DNA from: Chlamydiales bacterium
Lineage (GTDB): Bacteria > Chlamydiota > Chlamydiia > Chlamydiales > SM23-39
Direction: 5' to 3'
Assembly: GCA_028278035.1 (NCBI GenBank)
Contig: JANQFC010000071.1
Coordinates: 1-57,046, forward strand
DNA: 57,046 bases
Shown here: piece after piece, positions 43,556 to 53,056 of the stretch
Layout: each line of letters begins with the position of its first letter
Position numbering within the stretch: the first letter of the stretch is position 1
Translations under genes and position numbers: made by a program
Notes under the pieces: model-generated
Told to the model about the DNA's origin: nothing
Database searches by the model: none
What the model saw: only the letters and a program-made list of their open reading frames with translations

Positions 43556-45379
43556 TTATTCTTTCGAGCGGGTATGTTTTTTTCTTTCATTTTCTGTAAG
43601 ATATTTTTTTCTTAAACGAATATTATTTGGGGTAATCTCTACGTATTCGTCATCTTGTATATAATTAATAGAATCTTCCAATGTGATTTTTCTGGGGGGA
43701 ATTAATAATATATTTTCGTCTTTTCCACTGGAGCGTACGTTGGTTAACTGTTTGCCTTTTGTAATATTTACAATTAAGTCATTGTCCCTGCTGTTTTCTC
43801 CTACTATCATACCTTCATAAACCTGGTCACTGGGCTTTACAAACAGAGAGCCTCTTTTTTGAATGGCAAAACAGGCAAATGCATTTGCTGTGCCGTTGTT
43901 CATAGAAATTAACACGCCGTTGGTTCTTCCCGGAATCTTTCCTTTCCATGGTGCATAGCTGTCAAAGATTGAAGTCATGACAATAAGTCCCTTTGTCAAA
44001 GTAAGAAGCTCACTATGACATCCCATATAACCTCTTGTAGGAATCAAAAAGTTCATTCTTGTTATATCATGCTCATTTGTATCTAAAGATTGCATTTCCC
44101 CTTTTCTTTTGGCAAGCTCTTCAATCACAACGCCGGAAAATTCACTCGGTACTTCAATATGGGCCATTTCCATAGGTTCGTGTTTTTGCCCATCTATGAT
44201 TTTTGTAATTACTTTAGGCTGAGATACAATTACTTCAAAATTTTCTCGTCTCATAGCTTCTAATAATACCGCTAGATGAAGCTCTCCTCTTCCGGACACT
44301 GTAATTTTATCGATAATGCTTTTAGGGGTTTCAATGTTTAAGGTTACATTTGCAAGTTTTTCTTTTATCAAACGGTCTTTGATTTTATTCATGGTAATAT
44401 TCTTGCCGTCTTTTCCTGCAAAAGGACCTGAGTTTACCATGATGTCGATAGAAAGGGTGGGTTCTTCAATAGAAATAGATTTTAGTTTAACTGTGTTGTC
44501 TATTGCACAAAGAGTATCGCCGATAGTAACATTTTCTATGCCGGATATTACAACAATATCTCCAACAGAAGCTTCTTTAAGCTCGACTTTTTTTAAGCCG
44601 TGATGGGATTCAATTTTCTGGATACGAAAATTTTCTTTGTTGCCATTTTTATCAATTTTATAAATAGGCATGCCTATTTCTATTTTGCCGTTTAATATTC
44701 TTCCACATGCCTGTCTGCCTACATAATTATCATAAAAAATAGAAGCTGACTGCATTAAGAATGGAGCATTTAAATCACCTTTGGGGGCGGGCACTTTTTT
44801 TGTTATTAATTCAAAAAGAGGCTCCATGTTTGCTTGGGGATCATCAATGTTCATTATAGCAAAGCCACTTAAACCGGAAGCGTAGCAATATGCAAAATCA
44901 AGCTGTTCGTCACTGGCACCGAGCTCTACAAATAAATCAAAGGTGGCATTCAATGCCCCTTCTGGGTCAACGTGCGGACGGTCAATTTTGTTTAGGATTA
45001 CAATGGGCTTCAGGCCCATTTGCAGAGATTTCATCAAAACAAAACGAGTTTGAGGCATAGGTCCTTCTTTAGCATCTACTAATAGTAGTACAGAGTTTAC
45101 CATGCCTAAGACTCTTTCTACTTCTCCTGAAAAATCAGCATGGCCGGGAGTATCGATAATGTTTATTTTAAAATCCTTATAAAAGATCGAAGTATGCTTT
45201 GAAAAAATTGTTATTCCTCTTTCCTGTTCTTGGTCATAACTGTCCATTACTCTTTCTGGGATTTTTTCATGATCGTGGAATATCATTGACTGTTTTAACA
45301 GACTGTCCAGCATAGTGGTCTTGCCATGGTCGATATGGGCAATAATTGCAATATTACGTATTTTTTCTGGTTTAAACAT
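43556..45379 (-). CDS. typA: ribosome-associated GTPase TypA/BipA
   Basis: TypA is a translational GTPase that binds the ribosome under stress and in assembly. The 607-residue protein has G1 [12 protein letters not shown] (about 14-25), G3 [15 protein letters not shown] (about 77-91), G4 NKIDRP (about 131-136), EF-G-like domains and the C-terminal TypA domain. Length and motifs are normal. Confidence 0.96.
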   Translation of the reverse strand: MFKPEKIRNIAIIAHIDHGKTTMLDSLLKQSMIFHDHEKIPERVMDSYDQEQERGITIFSKHTSIFYKDFKINIIDTPGHADFSGEVERVLGMVNSVLLLVDAKEGPMPQTRFVLMKSLQMGLKPIVILNKIDRPHVDPEGALNATFDLFVELGASDEQLDFAYCYASGLSGFAIMNIDDPQANMEPLFELITKKVPAPKGDLNAPFLMQSASIFYDNYVGRQACGRILNGKIEIGMPIYKIDKNGNKENFRIQKIESHHGLKKVELKEASVGDIVVISGIENVTIGDTLCAIDNTVKLKSISIEEPTLSIDIMVNSGPFAGKDGKNITMNKIKDRLIKEKLANVTLNIETPKSIIDKITVSGRGELHLAVLLEAMRRENFEVIVSQPKVITKIIDGQKHEPMEMAHIEVPSEFSGVVIEELAKRKGEMQSLDTNEHDITRMNFLIPTRGYMGCHSELLTLTKGLIVMTSIFDSYAPWKGKIPGRTNGVLISMNNGTANAFACFAIQKRGSLFVKPSDQVYEGMIVGENSRDNDLIVNITKGKQLTNVRSSGKDENILLIPPRKITLEDSINYIQDDEYVEITPNNIRLRKKYLTENERKKHTRSKE

Positions 45380-45525
45380 ATTTTTTTAATCTTTTATGAA
45401 ATTAAATTTTTAAATTAACAAAGAATTAAAAATTCAGAATTTCAGATATTATGAAGTTTATTAATAACTATTCTAGCAAAGATGTGAATAGAAATAAATC
45501 TTAGTTTGTATACTAATGCGTTTTT

Positions 45526-45978
45526 TTATCTGAAAGGATTGCCAAAAATATTGCCAATAAATTCTATTAAATTTATTGAATTTGCTCCGATATTAATTAT
45601 TTTGGTTAACGATTCTTTTTCTTCATATGATGCAGTTAATTCATTAATATTTCTAATATCATGAATATTTACTGCAGTATAAATATGATTTCTATAGTAA
45701 ATAGCTGTACTCCAATTTAAATAAATCATTATTAATTGTGAAAAAGAAGGGATCAGTCCAAAGATTATTGTTTGAGCCACTAAAAGAATAACAAAGGTTG
45801 TAGGATAATGAGAAATAAATTTTTTACTACAATGTTTAGCGCTTTTTATGACAGTTGCTGAAATATTTTTTATATTGCTAAAGCAATCACCATTTAGATC
45901 CGGGGCAGATTTTATAATGTTATGTAGATCATTGCCAAGAGCGTTCATAAAATCTGGGACATTATTTAAAAAAGCCAT
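45526..45978 (-). CDS. hypothetical protein with membrane segments
   Basis: The 150-residue protein has one strong hydrophobic region (about 58-85, TTFVILLVAQTIIFGLIPSF) and a weaker one near the C-terminus. It resembles the 160-residue protein at 30598 in general layout (helical, Cys-containing N-terminal half, TM segments), but I see no clear homology. The family is unknown. Confidence 0.55.
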   Translation of the reverse strand: MAFLNNVPDFMNALGNDLHNIIKSAPDLNGDCFSNIKNISATVIKSAKHCSKKFISHYPTTFVILLVAQTIIFGLIPSFSQLIMIYLNWSTAIYYRNHIYTAVNIHDIRNINELTASYEEKESLTKIINIGANSINLIEFIGNIFGNPFR

Positions 45979-46124
45979 TTATTGCCTCAATGGTTAAAAT
46001 CAGCAATATTTTAATCGGTAGATAGGTTTATTGCAATTGTAAAAATAAATATTTGAAATAAGGATTTTATTTAGCAAAAAGTAAGTATCAAATATTATAG
46101 CTGCAATTAAAACAAGTAAAAAAT

Positions 46125-47330
46125 ATGTATGATTTAATAGTGATAGGAGGTGGGCCTGCTGGTTTCTTTGCTGCTATTTGGGCCAAACAAAAATGCCCAA
46201 AAGCTCAAGTTTTAATTTTAGAGAAAACTTCACATTTGCTTTTTAAAGTAAAAATATCAGGAGGAGGCAGGTGCAATGTTACAAATGCTATTTATGAGCC
46301 CAAAGAGCTTGCCAAATATTACCCAAGAGGACAAAAAGAGTTGATATCAGCATTTTATCAGTTCAATTCCGAAGACATGATCCAGTGGCTGGAAAATAAA
46401 GGTGTGAAGCTTAAAGTTGATAAAGATAAAAAAGTGTTTCCCAAGACAGATGATTCTATGACAATTGTAGAGTGTTTACTTAATGAAGCTAAAAAAAACA
46501 AAGTAGAAATTAAAATTAATCAAAATATTACTAAAATCTCTAAAAATAAAGAGGTTTTTGAAATTCATTTCAAAGATCAAAAAAAGCTTTTTTGTAAAAA
46601 GCTTTTATTGACAACCGGCAGTCAAAAACAAGGGTATGAATTCTCTGAAAAATTAGGTCACAGCATACAAAGGCCAATACCTTCTTTATTTGCTTTTAAA
46701 ATCAAAAAATCACAACTTCAAAAATTAAGTGGGATTTCTCAAGATCCGATAACAATAAAAATAAAAGATACTTCTTTTAAACAAATAGGTCCTATTTTGC
46801 TAACCCATGAAGGGTTTAGCGGGCCTGCTGTTATAAATTTATCAGCTTATGCAGCAAAATATCTATATGAAAAAAATTATAAGGCGGTAGTGCAAATTAA
46901 TTGGATCAATTTAAGATCCTTAAAAAAAATAGAAGAAAAACTACTTTATTTGAAAAAGATATACCCTTCAAAAAAACTTATTAATGCCAATATATTTAAT
47001 TTTTCCAAAAATCTTTGGAACTATTTTTTAGATTCTTTTAAAGGCTTTTTTGATAGGCCTTTAAAAGATGTGACCGATAAACATCTAAAAAAACTATCTG
47101 AAAAGCTTTTTTCAGATTCTTATCAAATGATAGGAAAATCCACAAATAAACAAGAATTTGTAACTTGCGGCGGTGTAACTTTAAAAGAAGTAAATTTTAA
47201 AGATATGCAAAGCAAGATATGTAAAGGATTATATTTTGCGGGAGAGATATTAGATATTGATGGAATAACCGGAGGGTTTAATTTCCAAAATACCTGGACG
47301 ACAGGTTTTATTGCGGGCTCTAACATTTAG
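46125..47330 (+). CDS. HI0933/BaiN-family flavoprotein
   Basis: The 401-residue protein binds FAD: GGGPAGFFAAIWA (about 7-19), SGGGRCNVTNA (about 45-55) and a C-terminal GLYFAGEILDIDGITGGFNF (about 368-387). This matches the HI0933 group of NAD(P)/FAD-dependent oxidoreductases, whose substrate is not established for most members. It is likely cytosolic. It is a single gene between unrelated neighbours. Confidence 0.93.
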   Translation: MYDLIVIGGGPAGFFAAIWAKQKCPKAQVLILEKTSHLLFKVKISGGGRCNVTNAIYEPKELAKYYPRGQKELISAFYQFNSEDMIQWLENKGVKLKVDKDKKVFPKTDDSMTIVECLLNEAKKNKVEIKINQNITKISKNKEVFEIHFKDQKKLFCKKLLLTTGSQKQGYEFSEKLGHSIQRPIPSLFAFKIKKSQLQKLSGISQDPITIKIKDTSFKQIGPILLTHEGFSGPAVINLSAYAAKYLYEKNYKAVVQINWINLRSLKKIEEKLLYLKKIYPSKKLINANIFNFSKNLWNYFLDSFKGFFDRPLKDVTDKHLKKLSEKLFSDSYQMIGKSTNKQEFVTCGGVTLKEVNFKDMQSKICKGLYFAGEILDIDGITGGFNFQNTWTTGFIAGSNI

Positions 47331-47398
47331 TAAAAATAAAAATTAAAAAAAATATTTTATTGTTGTATAAATTTTATAAATTTTTTTAAGGAGATATT

Positions 47399-48460
47399 AT
47401 GGCTGCAGGAGCTGCTAATCTTAGAGGAACTATTGAATCCAATACAATTTCAATATTAAGCTTAAGAAGAGACGGTATCAATGATGATGATAATGTATGT
47501 GACGAAGGTCAATGGCAGCTTGGAGAAGCTACTGATAGTCTTTTTATACAATTTAGATCTTTTTCATTACAAGATGCTTTAGATCAATTATCTTTGCAGG
47601 ATAGAAACCTATTAGTTGTAATTCATGGATTTAATTCACAAGCAGATATTCTGCAGACGTTTCAAAGAACAAAACAAAAAATTATTGAATTAGTCAATAA
47701 CCGTATTCCGCAAGCGGAAGGCCGTTATGATGCAATTATAGGACTAACTTGGCCAGGAGGCAATATTCCAGAGAGTGAAATTCCATTTCTAATGAAATGT
47801 TTAGGTGTTATTAATCTATTGGGTATAGGAATGCCTTTTAATATTGGAATAAGCGTGATTGCATTATTCGAAACAGGACGGAGGACTTATATTAAAGCCA
47901 AAGCAAGAGTAATTAATGAATTAGCACCTAGGTTGAACCCAATGCTGCGTGCTTTAAAATCTCGAGTGCGAAGACTGGATGTAATGGCGCATAGTATGGG
48001 GGCTAGATTGATTTTAGAAGCAATTTGCAGACAATCAATTAAAGCCCGTATAGATAATCTTTTTTGTATAGGACCTGCTGTTAGGTGGAATGATTTAAGC
48101 AGTAAGTATTATGGAGGCCGGTATAGACTGGCGACAATAGGAGATATAACACGAAATATTTTTGTATTTCATTCTTCAAGAGATTTGGTTTTATCGCTAA
48201 TTTTTCTTCTTCCTGAAATGGCATATTCTTTAGGTGGGTATGGATCTGATGGCCAAACAAGCGATCAAGTATATACTATTGATGTAACCAGGGCAGTTGC
48301 AGGGCATAGTGATTATTATACCACTGATTGTATTTATAACTTTATTACTAGGAAAATTCTAGATGAAGTTGATCCTGCATTGCGATTTTTTCGGCTGGAT
48401 GCAAATGGATCGCTGCGAGGTTCGCGTGATGGAAGAGGATTTAATTTTATAATTGGATGA
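47399..48460 (+). CDS. alpha/beta hydrolase, DUF900-like lipase
   Basis: The 353-residue protein has the oxyanion-loop segment LLVVIHGFNSQ (about 76-86) and the nucleophile elbow DVMAHSMGARL (Ser about residue 200), the DUF900/lipase pattern. An Asp (HSSRDLV) and a late His (GHSDYY) can complete the triad. There is no signal peptide. AAGGAG lies before the ATG. It precedes a membrane protein by 21 bases on the same strand, probably as an operon. A lipase or esterase role is inferred. Confidence 0.82.
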   Translation: MAAGAANLRGTIESNTISILSLRRDGINDDDNVCDEGQWQLGEATDSLFIQFRSFSLQDALDQLSLQDRNLLVVIHGFNSQADILQTFQRTKQKIIELVNNRIPQAEGRYDAIIGLTWPGGNIPESEIPFLMKCLGVINLLGIGMPFNIGISVIALFETGRRTYIKAKARVINELAPRLNPMLRALKSRVRRLDVMAHSMGARLILEAICRQSIKARIDNLFCIGPAVRWNDLSSKYYGGRYRLATIGDITRNIFVFHSSRDLVLSLIFLLPEMAYSLGGYGSDGQTSDQVYTIDVTRAVAGHSDYYTTDCIYNFITRKILDEVDPALRFFRLDANGSLRGSRDGRGFNFIIG

Positions 48461-48481
48461 ATTTAAAAAGAGGAAAAAATA

Positions 48482-49159
48482 ATGGCTGGTTTAGGTAATG
48501 TAGGAGTGCCTGCGTCTTTACCTCAGGGATCGATTGCATTAATGTTTTTTGTTAGAGAACCTGAGGGATATCCTTTTCAATTTGGCTCTTTAGGAAGAAT
48601 TCCTGCTGGGGCTGCTGGAGGAGTAGTTGTTAGTGAGGGAGCAACTCCTTTAAAAAGAGTTTTAAAAACAACAGGCAAAATAATAGGCTTGCCCATTTTA
48701 ACAGGCAGCATATTAACAGCGATAGGAGCTCATTATAAAGTTGACTTAGATGGAATTATTGGGGTAAATTTTGTGGGAGGCTGTGTTTATTCTTATTATT
48801 CCTTACTCTCAAAAAGATTAAAATGGAAAACCTTATTACCTATATTATTTGGTGTTGCTGCACCTGTTATTAATAGGCCTGCAATTGGGCAGGCTAGGGA
48901 GGATATAATAATCACAGCTTTTTTTAATTCCTCATTGCTTGCAACAGCATATGTAGTAGGTAGAGATGCCTATCGAAATGAAGAATATACACGAAAAACG
49001 CAAAAAACTATAAAAATCGCAGGTGTAATAATCGGAGGCATTGGCGGTTTAGTTGTTGGTTGCTATTCTTCAAATAAAAGAATTATACTTATAAATACAG
49101 TTGCAGGCGCAATATTAGGCAGAATGTTTGCTATGATGGGATATAAAGAAGAATCATAG
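48482..49159 (+). CDS. Gly-rich membrane protein
   Basis: The 225-residue protein has Gly/Ala-rich hydrophobic stretches (about 60-80, 90-110, 150-165, 180-205) and a Gly-zipper-like GVIIGGIGGLVVGCY. A GAGG motif precedes the ATG. It follows the lipase-like gene at short distance and may be its membrane partner; Gly-zipper segments often insert in membranes. The family is not recognised. Confidence 0.6.
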   Translation: MAGLGNVGVPASLPQGSIALMFFVREPEGYPFQFGSLGRIPAGAAGGVVVSEGATPLKRVLKTTGKIIGLPILTGSILTAIGAHYKVDLDGIIGVNFVGGCVYSYYSLLSKRLKWKTLLPILFGVAAPVINRPAIGQAREDIIITAFFNSSLLATAYVVGRDAYRNEEYTRKTQKTIKIAGVIIGGIGGLVVGCYSSNKRIILINTVAGAILGRMFAMMGYKEES

Positions 49160-49253
49160 TTTGATTGAAAAAAATATTATTGCAATTAATTGCGCCAAAT
49201 TATAATTAAAATAGATATAGGCATTCTATTTAAATTTATAATTAGGTGTAATT

Positions 49254-50408
49254 ATTACTAAAAAGAATATATTAATAACAGGCGGTAGGTTTTTCACTGC
49301 GTTAGATCTTGCTAGATCTTTTAAAAGGCAAAATCACAAAGTTTTTGTAGCGGATTCCACAAAAGCTCATTTATGCAGAATATCTAATTGTGTAGATAGA
49401 TCCTTTTTAATACCAAGCCCAAGATTTAATTTTGATGGATTTCAAGATAGGTTAAACCAAATAATAATAGATTATAAAATAGATGTGGTCATTCCAATTT
49501 TTGAAGAGTCTTTATATGTAGCTAAAGCCAAGCCCATATTAGAAAAAAACTGTGAGGTTTTTTGTCCTTCTTTTGAAATTATCAATCAGCTTCATAATAA
49601 ATGGCTCTTTTCTCAGCTTCAAAAAAAACATCAAATTGATGCAATACCCTCTGTTATTATCAAAAATAAAGAAGATATTGAAAAGATTGATTTTTCTTAT
49701 CCATATGTTTTAAAACCTTCTTATTCCAGAGGATCTATGGGTATAAAAAAAATAGGTTCGGATAAGGATATATTTGATGGAAAGATCAATAAAAAAAATT
49801 CCTGGGTAGCTCAAAAATGGATAGAGGGAAAAACTTATTGTTCTTATTCGATTTGCAGAAACGGCAAGATTAAAGCTCATGCTGTTTATGCAAATAATGT
49901 GCCCAATTCTAATTATTGTTTGAGTTTTCAAGCTATCCGCCATCCTAAAATTTATAAATGGGTTAGAAACTTCATTAGAAAGCTTGATATCACAGGTCAT
50001 ATTTCCTTTGATTTTGTCGAAACAAAAGAAAAAAAGATTTATGCAATAGAATGTAATCCCAGAGCTACAAGCGGCCTTCATTTAGTGGCATCTCATGCAA
50101 ATCTGTCCAAGTATTTTATAGAAACAGAAACTGATATATTGCAGCCCAAAATAGGAACCGGAAGACAGCTTGCTTTTGGTATGCTTATGTATGGATATTT
50201 GCAGAAACAAAAAAAAGAAACTGTATTTGGTTTTATAAAAAAGCATTTGAAATTCAAAGATGTAGTTTTTTGCATTAAAGATATAAAGCCTTTTTTGCTG
50301 CAATTGTTTGTATATACAGCAAGTTTTTATAAAAGCTTTAAATATAAAATATCTATTCCCAAGGCTTTTATTCATGACTTGAATTGGGAAGAAGAGATCG
50401 ATAATTAA
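49254..50408 (+). CDS. ATP-grasp protein with probable ATT start
   Basis: The product (384 residues from the proposed start) has a pre-ATP-grasp fold (ILITGGRFFTALDLARSF) and an ATP-grasp domain with YPYVLKPSYSRGSMG (about 151-165) and the metal-binding end FVETKEKKIYAIECNPRATSG. The enzymes join a carboxylate to an amine or thiol; the substrate is unknown. Upstream to the stop there is no ATG, GTG or TTG that keeps the domain; ATT 49254 (AGGT six bases before) gives MTKKNILITGGR, a normal start. An internal GTG at 49485 would remove the N-terminal fold. Confidence 0.82.
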   Translation: MTKKNILITGGRFFTALDLARSFKRQNHKVFVADSTKAHLCRISNCVDRSFLIPSPRFNFDGFQDRLNQIIIDYKIDVVIPIFEESLYVAKAKPILEKNCEVFCPSFEIINQLHNKWLFSQLQKKHQIDAIPSVIIKNKEDIEKIDFSYPYVLKPSYSRGSMGIKKIGSDKDIFDGKINKKNSWVAQKWIEGKTYCSYSICRNGKIKAHAVYANNVPNSNYCLSFQAIRHPKIYKWVRNFIRKLDITGHISFDFVETKEKKIYAIECNPRATSGLHLVASHANLSKYFIETETDILQPKIGTGRQLAFGMLMYGYLQKQKKETVFGFIKKHLKFKDVVFCIKDIKPFLLQLFVYTASFYKSFKYKISIPKAFIHDLNWEEEIDN

Positions 50409-50470
50409 AAATATTGTAATATTTTAACAAGCTATATAAACTTTCGTTTTTTTGAAAAGAGGAAAGTTTT

Positions 50471-50845
50471 ATGTCTACTGCGCAAGTTGCTACAGTTGAG
50501 TATAAAGAGTTTGAAAATGTTTTCAAGTGCATTAAAAAATGGGAAGCAAAAGCATCGATTACTTGCAGTTTGCTCGAAAAAGAAAATCAACTTTCAATTA
50601 ATGTTGAGCTGCCTGATTTTTCTGTTATGAATGTAATCACCGGAAATTGTTTTTTACTTCAGAGCAAAACATTTGAAATTAATGAAATCGGAAGGTTAAA
50701 TGAAACTCATGTTCTTGAAATAAAAGGCAAAGATGAGAAGAGTGATAGAAAATTTACAATAGTCGTTCGAGTTTTATACGATGTACATGATGTGGAATAT
50801 TGCTTGTTTCCAATAAGTGTGGTCACTTTTAATTGGGGAGTTTAA
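50471..50845 (+). CDS. hypothetical small protein
   Basis: The 124-residue protein is mainly beta-like and soluble (LSINVELPDFSVMNVITGN, LEIKGKDEKSDRKFTIVV). AGAGGAAAG lies before the ATG. Its end overlaps the convergent radical SAM gene by four bases. The family is not recognised. Confidence 0.6.
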   Translation: MSTAQVATVEYKEFENVFKCIKKWEAKASITCSLLEKENQLSINVELPDFSVMNVITGNCFLLQSKTFEINEIGRLNETHVLEIKGKDEKSDRKFTIVVRVLYDVHDVEYCLFPISVVTFNWGV

Positions 50846-51711
50846 AAATTCCTGTCGCATTTTTGGCATATCGGATAATCATCCAGATTGTTGGTCAAGT
50901 GAGCTTTTATGAATTTTTGATATTGTTTGCTGGAAAAAATTTCTTGAAGGCTCTGTTTTTTTAAATCACCTAAAATTATTGAAGAATTAAAATCAAAACA
51001 GCATGGGATTACTTTTAAATCCCAGGTAATTTGAAGTATTTTTTTTCTGTCTCCAAATGCTACGGAACATATACTTTGATCTATATGTTCGTTGAATTCT
51101 CGGCCGTTACCGTAATTATGAAGTGATATGTTTGCAAGTTCATCGATTTGTTGGTTATACAGCCAGTTATAAATCATATCTTCATCTATATTTGAATTGA
51201 TTTGAGCTTTCATTAGATGATTGGAAACGAGTAGTTTTACCTTTAAATTTTTATTTTTTCGAACTTCGGATAAAGTGTTTAAATTTTTTAGGATTAGATC
51301 GAAATTATCCACTCCGTGGATTTTTTTATATTGTTCTTTTGTGTAACCATAAAAGCTCAGCATTAAATAATCTAAGCCGGAGTTGGCAAGAGCTGCAAAA
51401 AAAGCATCGGATTTTTTTACACCTAAAGTTGTATAAAAAGCTACGCTGCTATTAGGATGTTTTTTTTTAGCTATATTGATTTTATCAATTAATAAATTGT
51501 CCAATAATGGCTCTCCATATCCATGAATATGAATTTCGCTTTTAAAATCATGAAATTGATCAATTATATATTGAAAATCCTCAAATTTCATAAAACCTAG
51601 ATTTCTGGTTAATTTTTCTCTAGGACACATTTGACACTTATAAGCGCAGTGATTTGTATTTTCTATTCGAATTTGATTAAAATCTAAAAGATGCTTCACA
51701 AATTTTTCCAT
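50842..51711 (-). CDS. radical SAM protein with SPASM-like end
   Basis: The 289-residue protein has the [4Fe-4S] motif CAYKCQMC (CxxxCxxC, about 22-29) and GYGEPLL (about 65-71). A Cys-rich C-terminus with CCFDF and CQKC resembles a shortened SPASM domain for an extra cluster. The reaction is unknown. SPASM proteins often modify peptides or act as carrier-linked enzymes, but no peptide substrate gene is obvious beside it. Confidence 0.85.
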   Translation of the reverse strand: MEKFVKHLLDFNQIRIENTNHCAYKCQMCPREKLTRNLGFMKFEDFQYIIDQFHDFKSEIHIHGYGEPLLDNLLIDKINIAKKKHPNSSVAFYTTLGVKKSDAFFAALANSGLDYLMLSFYGYTKEQYKKIHGVDNFDLILKNLNTLSEVRKNKNLKVKLLVSNHLMKAQINSNIDEDMIYNWLYNQQIDELANISLHNYGNGREFNEHIDQSICSVAFGDRKKILQITWDLKVIPCCFDFNSSIILGDLKKQSLQEIFSSKQYQKFIKAHLTNNLDDYPICQKCDRNF

Positions 51712-51844
51712 TTTTCATCTAGGATAATGGATGTTAACATATTAGAAAAATAATAAATTATTTTTTATTAGATTGTTTTTCTCAGTCTTTTAGAATATCT
51801 TTATTTTTGCTAACATATGTTTAATATAAATATATAAAAAAGTT

Positions 51845-52513
51845 ATGGAAACAAAAGATAGAGAAACAATTTCTTTTCAGACTTTTAAAGAAGAAATAGC
51901 CAACAGTATTACACATGCTATCGGTATTGTTTTGAGCTTTATAGGCCTGATTGTACTTTTGTACAATTCTATCTCCAAGGGGAATGTCTGGCATATTGTA
52001 AGCAGTTCCTTCTATGGGGGCTCTTTATTAATGCTTTACAGCACATCTACAATATATCATGCAGTTACTCATCAAACAGCTAAAAAAATATTGAGAAGAC
52101 TGGATCACATAAGTATTTATTTTTTAATTGCCGGAACTTATATGCCGCTTACTTTAGTTGTACTGAAAGGAGCTTTCGGTTGGATTATTTTTGGAATAGA
52201 ATGCGGTCTTTGTTTTATAGGGGTGACTTTTAAGGCTATTTTTGGTCCTAAATATGAAGTATTGTCTACAATATTTTATCTACTGATGGGATGGATCGCT
52301 ATTTTTACTATTAAGCCGATCTTTATCGCTCTTTCTCTGAAAGGGCTTTTGTGGATAATGCTAGGTGGTTTTTTCTATACTTTGGGAGTCGTTTTTTTTA
52401 TAGCAGATAAGCTTTTTGCTTATTTCCATGCTATCTGGCACGTTTTTGTGCTCTTGGGAAGCATTTGTCATTTTATCATGATATTGCTATATGTAATTCC
52501 ATTTACAATATAG
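51845..52513 (+). CDS. hemolysin III-type (TrhA/YqfA) membrane protein
   Basis: The 222-residue protein has seven hydrophobic helices and the PAQR/hemolysin III motifs: EEIANSITHAIG near the N-terminus, HxxxH-type His residues (YHAVTHQ; RLDHISIYFLIAGTYMPL) and FHAIWHVFVLLGSICHF at the end. PAQR proteins bind zinc and influence membrane fluidity. It has no clear Shine-Dalgarno sequence. Confidence 0.9.
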   Translation: METKDRETISFQTFKEEIANSITHAIGIVLSFIGLIVLLYNSISKGNVWHIVSSSFYGGSLLMLYSTSTIYHAVTHQTAKKILRRLDHISIYFLIAGTYMPLTLVVLKGAFGWIIFGIECGLCFIGVTFKAIFGPKYEVLSTIFYLLMGWIAIFTIKPIFIALSLKGLLWIMLGGFFYTLGVVFFIADKLFAYFHAIWHVFVLLGSICHFIMILLYVIPFTI

Positions 52514-52572
52514 ATTGTTTTTTTCGTCAATTTTTAGCATTATTTTATTGATTAATTTAAAAGGAGATATTA

Positions 52573-53052
52573 ATGGAAAAAAATCAAATAATTTGTCTAC
52601 AGACTAATCAGGGAACTATAGAACTTAAATTAAAGCCGGAGATCGCGCCAAAGGCCTGTGAGAATTTTATTACCTTAGTTAATAATCATTATTATGACGG
52701 AGTGGTATTTCATAGGGTAATAAAAGATTTTATGATTCAATCGGGAGATCCAACAGGAACCGGAGCTGGAGGGGAGTCTTGCTGGAAAAAAAATTTCGAA
52801 GATGAAGTTATAGCTGATGTTGCTTTTGACAAACCGGGTATTTTAGCGATGGCCAATGCAGGCCCTAATACCAATGGTTCTCAGTTTTTTATAACAACAG
52901 CAAAAACTCCATGGCTTAATATGAATCATACCATTTTTGGTGAGGTTGTCAACGGCATGGATATTGTAAAGAAAATTGAAAATACACAAACAGACATGTC
53001 AGACAGGCCTACAGAAGTTCAAAAAATTATCAAGGCTTATATCAAAGAATAA
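52573..53052 (+). CDS. ppiB: cyclophilin-type peptidyl-prolyl isomerase
   Basis: The 159-residue single-domain enzyme catalyses cis-trans isomerisation of prolyl bonds. The catalytic FHRVIKDFMIQSGDPTGTG (about 49-67) and NGSQFFITTAKTPWLN (about 98-113) are present. No signal peptide is seen, so it is cytosolic. AAGGAG precedes the ATG. The order is trhA, ppiB, then a convergent desulfidase-like gene. Confidence 0.94.
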   Translation: MEKNQIICLQTNQGTIELKLKPEIAPKACENFITLVNNHYYDGVVFHRVIKDFMIQSGDPTGTGAGGESCWKKNFEDEVIADVAFDKPGILAMANAGPNTNGSQFFITTAKTPWLNMNHTIFGEVVNGMDIVKKIENTQTDMSDRPTEVQKIIKAYIKE

Positions 53053-53056
53053 AAGT

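Noticed and set aside
50842..51711. Radical SAM plus the 124-residue neighbour as a peptide-modification (RiPP) system
   Set aside because: The neighbour is convergent, folded-looking and without a leader-core pattern, and no transporter or protease accompanies it.
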